NCBI RefSeq assembly: GCF_026151205.1
Contig: NC_087072.1
Span: 25,943,799 to 26,007,798 of the forward strand
Direction of reading: 5' to 3'
Source of the DNA: Bolinopsis microptera
Taxonomy: Eukaryota; Ctenophora; Tentaculata; Lobata; Bolinopsidae
DNA length: 64,000 nucleotides
Positions 10,301-19,300 of this stretch are shown piece by piece (position 1 is the first letter of the stretch; the number at the start of each line of letters is the position of its first letter). Under the pieces are notes generated by a model. The model had not been told where the DNA came from. It saw only the letters and a program-made list of their open reading frames with translations, and did not search any database. The translations under genes were made by a program, and so were the position numbers.

Positions 10301-12512
10301 TTCACCTCTTTTGGAGGTTTGTTTTGTGTGATGAACTTTTCACCAAATTTCAATTTAGGTTTCTTGATCTTGTTCGGCTCGATTTCACCAAATTTCAATT
10401 TAGGTTTCTTGATCTTGTTCGGCTCGAGCCCGTCCAGCCAATTTTCGGTGACAATTTTAGCTTTTTCAAGTTTCTGCTTTTTTGGGCTATTAGGATTGGA
10501 TCTTGGCTGAGATGGCTTGAAACCTTTTGTCTGAAGTTGCTTAGAGTTCTTTTCGGCGGATTCTTTAGGAGTAACTTCTTTGGTTTTTGTTGCTGCAGTA
10601 TCCACCGGTGCTGATGCGGCCTCCTGAAGAAAATTAGCTACTCCATCGATAGACTTCTTGTTGTGGTGGGAAGTGCTCTGAAAGGCGGTATTCTGACGAG
10701 ATGTTGGTGTAACTGCCGGTAAGGATTCAGAATGGTAAGAGAATGTAGCTTCAGTCACGGGGTCAGCAGAGGCACCTACTATAGAGCTCTTCATCGACTT
10801 GTAGTCAGAGTATTTTAGTTTCTGTAGTTTCGTTTTGGTACATTCATTGTCAGAATTCTCCGACTCACAGCCACTTTCGAACGACAATCCTGAAAAAATC
10901 AATTTATTTCAATGATGTTTCCAGTTTAAATTCCCTTGGGGGGGGGGGGGGGGGGAGGGTCCAACTACATTTTTGTACACTACTTTAGCGTACATTTGGC
11001 AAAAATCTGATGGCCATGTACATTAATGGTCATAAAAAATGTACAAAAAATCGGAAATCCCTGGAAACGGAACAGGAAAAAACATATTTTGTACATTTTT
11101 GTACATGCACATTTGGCAAAAATCTGGTGGCCAAACAGGAAAAAATATATTTTGTACATGTACATTTGGCAAAAATCTGATGGCCAAACAGGAAAAAACA
11201 TATTTTGTACATTTTTGTACATGTACATTTGGCAAAATGGCCATGTACAAAAATGTAGTTGGACCCCCCCTCCCTTTGAACATTTCTCAACACATACTCT
11301 AAGCACATTTGACAACACGAGACAAAAGAAATCAGTATATACAGTAGTATCAGTATAAATCAGTAGCAAAATAGATTTATAAACTATCTAGTCCTTGTTA
11401 GTGACGGGTGGTTACTTTAAATGTGTTAATTGACCTACTAACCTAGCTTAGCTTTTAACTTTTTGTGATATTGCGAAGGAAACTGCTCCGAAATATATCC
11501 ACACTGAGAAGCCGCACTATGCCTGCAAAGATTTAGCAAAAGTCAATTCTCTACTCAGAAGATAAAAGTTTTAACGAAATTTCTCTACACCAAATAAAGT
11601 TGGACTGAGGACTGAGGTGAGCTGTGTGTACAGCACTGCATTAGTATTACTGAGGAGTGCGCTGTGTCTACAGCACTGCATTTACCTGTGAGTATCTGCT
11701 ACTAGTATCCCACTATAAACACAGCCGTTAACCGTGTGAGATACCATCATCACCTTCTCGCTCTGCAGCTCCACATCGCATATAACCCTTTCCCCGCTAG
11801 AACCAGGTTTCTGTGGTGATTTGCTTGAGGAGGCTCCCTGCATAACTCGGGGCACGTTTATGTTGCACTGAGTACCAGTAGTTTTGTTGTTTTGAGGTGT
11901 TATCTTATTGTGAGGTGCCACCTTCACGTAGGAGGTTATGATATGCGCTTGTTCGGACAAGTCACTCCCTTCCGGGGCATCGTTAAAGAAGGGGTTTTTC
12001 TTCTTAATCTTGGGAGAGTAGAGTATCGGCGATAAATTCACTGATTTTGACTTAGGGGTCGTTGGTTTTCTAGATCCTCCTTGCTTGACTGGAGTCCTCC
12101 TCAGTATATTAGGAACAGACCGCGGAGGGGTGAGAGTTAAAGATTTAGGTGGCTGAGGTCGAGGGGAAGTGAACTGGAGCAGAGATGTCTGTATTTGAGG
12201 AGAAGGTGGTCCACCAGAAGGCAACGTGACACTGGAGATTGTTGGAGTTGGAGCAACGAACTTCTTATCAAGATACGGATATGAGAGTATCTGAGGAGGC
12301 TGTATAGGCTCCTGTTTAATGTCCAGTTGCGTGGTCGGGATAGCTGGAGGATCAGGAGTAGAAGCAGCAGGAGTAGAAGCAGCAGGAGTAGCACCAGACA
12401 CACGAGTACCACGACACTTCCTATCTACATTTGAAACCTTCTTCGCTTTGTTGATTCGACCGTAGGTTTGCTTGACAATAGTGAGCCGGGGAGAGGTGGT
12501 GTCGCAGCTCAT
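4238..12512 (-). CDS. PWWP-domain chromatin protein, PWWP2A/B-like (5 exons placed)
   Basis: The model joins exons 12512-11686, 11522-11443, 10889-9982, 9788-9689 and 4365-4238, about 681 residues so far; exon phases agree at every junction (2, 1, 0, 1, 0). The N-terminal exon ends in a motif (MMVSHTVNGCVYSGILV) resembling the conserved N-terminal box of vertebrate PWWP2A/B. The middle is long, basic and Ser/Lys-rich. Exons 4 and 5 encode a PWWP fold: GIGDVVIAKYTPGQ, the core RPYWPGKILSV, then VCVLFYNTSEVMQIA. PWWP domains bind methylated histone tails and DNA; PWWP2A/B are known as H2A.Z and NuRD partners in the nucleus. Function here is inferred from similarity. The 3' end is unresolved. 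Oddities are the junction-derived arrays around exon 5 and an exact 45-bp coding duplication in exon 3. Confidence 0.65.
4341..9518. repeat. 64-bp minisatellite, ~81 copies, repeats a 3' splice site
   Basis: Units recur at exactly 64 bp (TAGAACAGCACACATACTG at 4341, 4405, 4469 and so on). One unit near 7630 is 2 bp short. Variants are few: TATTATAG or TATTATTG, CACACAT or CACATAT, AGCAC or AGTAC, arranged in runs that suggest block duplication. On the minus strand each unit holds TTTACAATATTCTCTAG followed by GTCTGACAGTATGTGTGC, the acceptor and start of exon 5 of the PWWP gene. The array fills nearly all of intron 4. Confidence 0.97.
9689..9788 (-). CDS. PWWP2-like gene, exon 4 (first half of PWWP domain)
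   Basis: The exon lies between TTTTCAG and AACAG|GTACAG and encodes ETNNPFGIGDVVIAKYTPGQ followed by GRPYWPGKILSVT. The GDVV start and the PYWP core are the diagnostic first strands of a PWWP domain. It starts in phase 0 and ends in phase 1, matching its neighbours. The upstream intron is 193 bp and holds a CCCCCA microsatellite. Confidence 0.75.
9895..9970. repeat. CCCCCA microsatellite
   Basis: About 12-13 uninterrupted copies of CCCCCA in intron 3 of the PWWP gene, immediately downstream of the exon 3 donor on the minus strand. On the coding strand it is G-rich and could form G-quadruplexes in the transcript. Confidence 0.9.
9982..10889 (-). CDS. PWWP2-like gene, exon 3 (large basic exon)
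   Basis: The acceptor is TTTTTTCAG at 10890 and the donor ACG|GTAATC at 9982; 302 codons with no stop. The exon opens with an acidic stretch (ESGCESENSDNEC), continues Ser/Lys-rich and ends with EFKLEITPIKRGK before the PWWP exons. EPNKIKKPKLKFGE occurs twice in a row through a 45-bp tandem duplication at about 10338-10427 that is almost perfect at the DNA level and therefore recent. Confidence 0.75.
10938..11276. mobile_element. Foldback/MITE-like element in PWWP-gene intron 2
   Basis: The ends are inverted copies of each other: left GGAGGGTCCAACTACATTTT then TGTACA, right the reverse complement ending near 11271. Inside are three to four diverged copies of a block with TTTGGCAAAAATCTG, GGCCAAACAGGAAAAA and TGTACATTTTTGTACA. 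The whole can fold into a long hairpin and has no coding capacity. No clear target duplication is visible because the outer edges are homopolymeric G and C runs. Confidence 0.65.
11443..11522 (-). CDS. PWWP2-like gene, exon 2 (80 bp)
   Basis: This small exon is flanked by CTTTGCAG and CTAG|GTTAGT. It reads HSAASQCGYISEQFPSQYHK and then KLKAKLG, without stops. It is the only reading that reconciles the phase-2 donor of exon 1 with the phase-1 acceptor of exon 3, which is the main support for it. Confidence 0.6.
11686..12512 (-). CDS. PWWP2-like gene, exon 1
   Basis: ATG at 12512 is preceded in frame by TGA two codons upstream, so the start is well fixed. The exon is Pro/Ser/Thr-rich, with a short repeat PAASTPAASTP near residue 43 and basic patches (KSPQKPGSSG). 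It ends in a VICDVELQSEKVMMVS block. The donor is CACAG|GTAAAT. Just inside the intron, near 11610-11680, a roughly 60-bp segment around TACAGCACTGCATT is duplicated. Confidence 0.7.
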
Positions 12513-13731
12513 AAATCAACTAAAACATCGTCATTTCCTCCTCTTCATTGCTCCATCTCCGGTTGAATCATGACCTATGTGGAAAGTAGATCAAAGTCAA
12601 AGTCAACATTCCTCTGGCCACAGTAAGCTAATTATATAATTAAAATTAGGAATTTCTGACAGCGTAATGGTCACAAAGAAGGCACCTAAGGCCGCCAGAA
12701 AGGATTGAACAATGAAATGAAACGCGCGTGCGCGAAATCCGAAGACCTCTGCATAGGTAAATGTAATATGTTTGCTAGTTTAAAAGATGTTTTTTGTGTA
12801 TAGGAAGTGTTTAGACACAAATGCCAGATTATTTATTTGATGTGTGTAAATTTGTTTGAAGAAGTGAAGAGAACCAAAGATTGCATGTTATATCGTAAAA
12901 TTATCAAAGTTAATTGAACATAACACATCGAAAAGAGCAAAAAGTGACGTCTTAATTAGATTACATCAAAACTTGGAGAAAATGCAAGCCCTCGACTCTC
13001 TGCGAACTTCATGTGGTTGCATTATCTACGATTATCTGGCTACAAGTTTAAAGATAGAAAATCAATTCCTGCAAAAATAATTACCATATCCTGCTTAACT
13101 CAGCATTCAATCCCTATTATCATTATCAACTGAAATAAAGATGAGCGTGTGGTTAAAATTAGAATGTTATCATAACATTTGGAGTTTCAATGCATTCCTA
13201 ACATCTAAAAAACTAACAGCAAAATAAACGAGACCAATAAACAGTGCTCTAAGCGGAGAGATGGCCAGAAGCGCCTCCTCCCCCAGAAGCTAGATTCTAG
13301 AGCCACATCCTGGCTTACTAACTTACTAAAGTATTAACAAACATACAAAATTCGATCTTGCTACAAAAATCTAATACGAATTTCAATCCATCATATTATT
13401 ATCGTAATTATTACATTCCAAGATTAACATCGCATCAAGAATGATTGTACATTGTTTAAAAACGAGTAAAATAACACAAAACAATTTCCACATCGTTTAA
13501 AATCGTATTTTACCCTTTTATTTTCACCCAAAGATTAAAAACGTTTTAGTCCCAAAATAGGAGCCATCACTGATAGGTTTAGGCAAAGTGTGTAGTCTGA
13601 TATCTCCCGCATTCCAGACTTAGAAATACCGTCACATCTCTATGTATCACTGGGCAATTGCTATATTTACATCAACAAAACAATATCAAGAGTAATTCCA
13701 CTCATAAGAAAAAGATAGTGTACTGCTACAC
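12513..13731. other. Intergenic region; 3' flank of ARHGAP-like gene
   Basis: No exon was recognised. It separates the start of the PWWP gene from the stop of the ARHGAP-like gene, both on the minus strand. A minus-strand AATAAA at 13517-13522, about 210 bases past the ARHGAP stop, is a plausible poly(A) signal. A GC-richer stretch near 12720-12740 (AACGCGCGTGCGCG) lies upstream of the PWWP gene start and may belong to its promoter. Confidence 0.5.
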
Positions 13732-15525
13732 TCATTGCTCGAGGCTGGGACGGGGCGGTGGCGCTGGTTTGTGCACAGAGTCCGAGGGATTTTGACTATG
13801 TTTCTTAGCCGTATCACTATTTACTGAAGTATTTGACGCATTTCGCGAATGCGTTGGAGTTGGAGTAGCCACATTAGATCTGGAAAAGGTGGGAGAGGCG
13901 GTATTCTCAATATTAACAACATCATCAGATTTAAAGGGTCTAGAGGGTGGTAGTACAGGCTTACTAGGAGGACTAGGAGGTTGAGGTCTCTTAACCGGAG
14001 GTTTAGGAGGAGCGGGTGAGGCCGGAGTGGAGACAACCTCTTCAGAGTCAGAGTCTCCGAATGGATTTAGATCCTCCTCCACTTCTTTTCCCTGCCTCGT
14101 TTCTTTAATATTTTGCTCTAACGTAATGTTAGTCTCGTCAGGAGTAGGGGAATTAAAAGGGTTTGAGTCGTCTGCTTGAGCGGAGGGGACCGGTATGCTT
14201 ACATCCAGTTCCAGTGATTTACCCTCAATGTGTCGTTTTGGAGGGTCTGGCGTCTTCTCGGAGTCATCATCACTGTCGCCGAATGGGTTACATTCAGTTG
14301 AAGCTTGTACAGGTTTAGCGGGAGTAGAGGGCGACAAAACAGGAACAGAATCACTTTTATTGAGGTCCATCCTGGGGGGAGGAGCAGGGGCATTGTTAGG
14401 TCGTTTAGGGGTAGGTGCCTTGCCTTTCTTATGAGTCCTTACAGAGGGTCGAGAGGAGTTGATAGCACCAGAAATAGTCATAGAGCGAGGGAGAGACATG
14501 CGAGTAGAGTCAGCAGGTAGTGGGTCGGGGAATATTGTAACGTAGTTCTTTATCATTAACTCCACCAAGCTGGAGGAAGCATTCAACGCTGTGATACTGT
14601 CACTGTCGTCCTCGTTCTTAGTACGCAGCACATTAGGCCCCAGTACCAGACCCAGATTGCTGGCTCCCATCTTATTCTCTGGCTCCTTACCAGCCACTTG
14701 GCTCAGAAACCATATAAGATACTGTAAGTTGACCTGGAAAGAGTTGGGAAGCTTTTGCACGAGATCACGACATCTGGGAACTCTACTTGAAATATTGGGG
14801 TTTCCAATGCAGGCGATCCACTGTTCAAACATGGTAAAAGTGAGAAGCGGTTCAGGTAGTTCCCTGAGGTACAGCTTAATGGCCTGAGCCAGGGTAAACA
14901 CATCATTTTCCCAATCCTCCTCCTCCATACGGTTAGAATCAAACATGGCTTTAAGTTTGCGGAGTTGCGGCAATCCTCCTGCAAGCCGGAAAATACCCGG
15001 CTGCTCAATTCCAGACTTCAGCAGAGAGTTGCAGCATCTGTGTAAGACTGAGGCTATTTGCTTGCCAGTAGTTTCAAGGTGCTTATCCAAGTCGGACCCA
15101 AATACAGGAGTGTTGACTGATTTCTCGATGTTATCTTGAAGTCCTGGCAGTTTAGCATTTAATATCTTGCTGACATCGTTATACATTCTCTGTTGGCAAG
15201 TCAGCAGACACTGCAGAGGTTTTATGTGGTCCAGTTCTTTAGATGAGAAGCTCAAGAGAGCGGTTATGTAGGTGTCCTGTGCCATCTGGAACTGGTTTGT
15301 AGCGTTCTCAGCGTTGCTTAGCAACTGAGCATCCCCCTCTGTGCCCTTGTGAGACTTGCGCTTTGCGAGCGTGTTATTTGCACTGTCCATGTCTAGACGA
15401 GCATTGGAGAGTTTCTTCTTTAAAATCTCAATCTCTTTTATCTCTGATAGGATAGTTTGCATGGGGGTGATTACTTGCTCGTGTAGATCGTATTCAAATC
15501 TTACTGATTGCTTCGCCATTAGCAC
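13732..15525 (-). CDS. ARHGAP17/44-like, exon 3 (rest of BAR, RhoGAP, tail)
   Basis: The acceptor is ATATTTCAG at 15526; the exon runs 597 codons to TGA at 13732-13734. It carries the end of the BAR domain (FEYDLHEQVITPMQTILSE), the whole RhoGAP domain in one exon, and the Pro/Ser-rich tail ending PPPRPSLEQ. The motif NPFGDSD occurs twice (ECNPFGDSDDDSE and DLNPFGDSDSEE). Confidence 0.9.
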   Translation of the reverse strand: MLMAKQSVRFEYDLHEQVITPMQTILSEIKEIEILKKKLSNARLDMDSANNTLAKRKSHKGTEGDAQLLSNAENATNQFQMAQDTYITALLSFSSKELDHIKPLQCLLTCQQRMYNDVSKILNAKLPGLQDNIEKSVNTPVFGSDLDKHLETTGKQIASVLHRCCNSLLKSGIEQPGIFRLAGGLPQLRKLKAMFDSNRMEEEDWENDVFTLAQAIKLYLRELPEPLLTFTMFEQWIACIGNPNISSRVPRCRDLVQKLPNSFQVNLQYLIWFLSQVAGKEPENKMGASNLGLVLGPNVLRTKNEDDSDSITALNASSSLVELMIKNYVTIFPDPLPADSTRMSLPRSMTISGAINSSRPSVRTHKKGKAPTPKRPNNAPAPPPRMDLNKSDSVPVLSPSTPAKPVQASTECNPFGDSDDDSEKTPDPPKRHIEGKSLELDVSIPVPSAQADDSNPFNSPTPDETNITLEQNIKETRQGKEVEEDLNPFGDSDSEEVVSTPASPAPPKPPVKRPQPPSPPSKPVLPPSRPFKSDDVVNIENTASPTFSRSNVATPTPTHSRNASNTSVNSDTAKKHSQNPSDSVHKPAPPPRPSLEQ

Positions 15526-16288
15526 CTGAAATATGATTATACTATTACGATTTCTATTATCGGTAGTCAGTATCAGTTATCTTATTATACTGGCAACTTG
15601 TTTTAAAGGTCCTGATTAGCTGTATATTATGTATTGGTATATTATCACTATTAGTACGGCTACTTACTAAGTCTATCAAGATTCATGTGTGATGCATAAT
15701 CTGTGACCACTTAAATTTAATATATTTATAGGTATAAATGGCTGCTGTCACCCACATATCATCTATACTGATATTTAAGGGCCCTTACCAAAGTATCACC
15801 ACAAGATTTGAGGATGTCGAAGAGGAAGTGTTCCTCCTCCACGACCTTGCTGCCCTCAACCAGGGTGTTTCCTAGAGCCCAGGTAGTTTGCTTCCTCATC
15901 CGCTTCTCAGCATCCACATTCCCCGCTCCTGCTACGTTCTTGAAGTGTTGGTAGGAGGGCTGGTGGGAAGTGGTGTCAGGTGGTGTCAGGCAACAAGATT
16001 TAATTAATATCCATGACAATATCAAAAACTGACGCAATAATTTTAAAATTAAAATTACACTACTATAATACCTTCGCTACCCGGAAGGTATTATAACACA
16101 TAACAACAGCGTACAAACAAATTAAGAAGTTATATAATGTCTGATCTAAAGCACATAATACTGCAGTATCATTAACACTACAGTATCATTAACACTACAG
16201 TAACACTACAGTAACACTACAGTAACACTACAGTAACACTACAGTAACACTACAGTAACACTACAGTAACACTACAGTAACACTACAG

Positions 16289-16319
<31 letters not shown>

Positions 16320-19300
16320 GGAGCACTACCCGAAGGCATTACTCGGCACTAACGCCTTAAAATCTTTAATTACAATCAAATATAAATATATGCACACAAT
16401 GTATAAAGTATTAATAATGTATAAAATATGATTATGCTATTAGCAAATTTAAATAGTACTATTAAGAATTTTAAATAACTCTTATCTCTTGACATAAATT
16501 TAGAACAGCGACACAGGGTCTGAAGAATGCGCGGTGATATTTTTATCTTTTAAAAGTTGTAAATGACAGTGAAATTGCGCGGTGTCGATAGCATTGTAAA
16601 AAATGCTCGAAGATAGTCATATTTTGTTATGAGGTTAAAGTTTTGTTGCTCGTTATTATGATCAACGTATGTTGTACCAAATTATTTAAATTTCTAAAAG
16701 TACGAAATTTGAGTTGTCCCAGTCCTTGTCATCCGGTTTATGTGCTTGTGCAGTAAGCACATGCTTGTTGACTGTAGACTTGAATGAATTTAGGAATTTG
16801 TCTTGTAGGCAAGTGGTGACATATTTTATGTCCTTGTTAATAATGTTGACTGTTTGGTTATATAACTTAGGCCCAATGTAAGAAATGCTCTTGTCTGAAT
16901 TACATAAACGGTTAAATGGTACTGCAAAGAACTCAGGTTCTCTTCTAGGTGCGTTTAAGTTTGAAACAGTGAACATTCTTATAATATTTGGTGGTGCAGT
17001 GTTAGAATAAACTTTGTGCATTAAGCATAATATACATTTAGCTATCACGTTCGGTAAAGCTAATACTTCTAGTTTATTGAAAATTTCCTTTGTGTGTGAA
17101 GGTGTGCTATTCAGATCTTTGTCATAAAAATAGCGGTGGTATTGGTTATCTGCAGCGCGAATGCCCTTTTTCTGGGCCGAGAAGACTCTTTTAACGGAGT
17201 TTAGCGATCTTGTTCCCCAAACTGTGCAGCAGTAGTACAAGTGAGACTGAACAAAGCTGTTTTATATCAACTTGAGTGCTTTGTTAGGTACTGAGCCTTT
17301 GAGTTTGTAGAGAATACCCGCATTTCTAGATACTTTAGTGGCTAAATGTCTAATGTGGTGGGCCCAATTTAGCTTAGTATCAATGATCACGCCAAGAAAC
17401 TTTTCGTGATAACTTTGCTTTAGTCGCTCACCTCCCATGTAGATTTCTATATCCTTAGTTTTTTTATTTGTAAAGATCATATATTTAGTTTTGCTAGCAT
17501 ATAATTTAAGCCAGTTATTAGTAGCCCAATCAATTATCAAAGTCAGAATCTCATTCACCAATGCATTAAGTTGTTCAAATGTATCTGTACTTATTATTAG
17601 GTTTGCGTCGTCAGCGAAATAAATATGTTTAGCTAAATTACTAATCTGAGGAAGGTCGTTGATGTAGATTATGAACAGAATTGGTCCGAGAATGGAGCAC
17701 TGTGGTACTCCGTAGTTAAAGTTGAGGTGAGAGGACTTGCAGTTGTTGACGCTCACGTATTGCTCTCTATCGGTTAGATATGAGTGAAACCAAGATAAAG
17801 CCAACCCCCGAATTCCATAGTGCTCAAGTTTTCTCAGAAGAATACTGCTGTCAACCATGTCAAAGGCCTTGCTGTAGTCCAATAGAAGCAGTGCTGTGAC
17901 CTGCTTTTTTTTCTAGTGCCCTGTGAATATGGTTTTGGGCTTCTAGTAAAGCATGTTCGCAGCTGTGCCCAGCCCGAAATCCGTATTGAGAGTCAAATAG
18001 GATTTTCTCTGTCTTTAAGTGATCTAATAGTCGCGCTTGCATAATTTTTTCAAAGATTTTTGAGAAACATGAGAGTAGTGAGATAGGTCGATAGTTTGAA
18101 ACTTCAGCACGTGACCCACCTTTGTGAAGTGGAACTACTTTCGCGATTTTCAATTTATGCGGAAACTTCCCCTGATGTAGAGACGCAGAGACTAGGCAGC
18201 TAAGCACTGGTGCAAGTATATTGCTTACTTTTTTCAGGGGAAGTATACTCATATCAGAAGTCGACTTAATCTTCAAACCCTTAACTATTTCAATTATTTC
18301 TGATGCGGACGAATCTTCTAGATTCATGCTCCGCTGGCATTTGCTATCTTGAGTTTCTGTTACGATAGTCCTGCCCTCAGAGCATACGAGACCATTTTCT
18401 CTCTTAAGAGTCTCAGCTATATTGCAGAAATAGTCATTGAAGCTATTCGCAATTTGCTGAGAATCTGTTATCTCGCTCCCATTATAGTTAATTTTGTTTA
18501 TCTTAATTTTGCCTTTTTTCTTTCTGTTTAACAAGTTATTAACCATTTGCCATTGTTTTCTGCTGTCGCTAGAATATTTTGTAAAGTACGCGTTGTAATA
18601 TTTGTTTTTGGCCTTATCCACGTGTTTATTCACAAATTTCTTCATTTTCTTGTACCTAATATCATTTTCAGTGGTCGGGTTTGTGACAAAATCTTCATAA
18701 AATTTATTTTTGCGATCACATGCGCACCGTAACCATTCTTGGATCCACGGCTTTGTGTTTTTACGGCGGCCTGGTTTACTCTTTTTTGCCTTAATTGGGA
18801 AATTTCGGTCGTATAGTTCACTATATTTTTTATCGAAAGCCTCAAATTTTTCATCTACAGAATCATAGTTATTAACCAAGTTCCAGTCTACCGCAGAAAT
18901 GTCGTTCTCGAACTTTTGGATACTGTCATCGTTTATTACTCGAGAAGACATTTCTGTTGTATCTTCTTGAAGTTTACAACTGAGCCTATTCTGATCAACC
19001 ATGATTGTGACAAAAGTTGCCAAGTGGTCAGAGATTGACTCAGAAATTACTCCCGATTTTGTAACAGCGTGGCAATTATTGACGAAAATATGGTCAATGA
19101 TTGTCGCACTGTGATCTGTGACTCTAGTTGGTCTAGATATCACAGGAGCGAACCCATGCTCTGCTAGAGTGTCCACATACTTAGTGACAGAGTCTATTCT
19201 CCCGTAATCTAGTAGGTCTATGTTAGTATCACCGGCCAGTATGATATTTTTGTTTCGATGTCTTGCTAAGTTACGGAGGAAAATTTTTAATTGTTCAAGG

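Noticed and set aside
10980-11369. Overlapping open frames on both strands near 11.0-11.3 kb
   Set aside because: They are translations of a palindromic foldback element in an intron.
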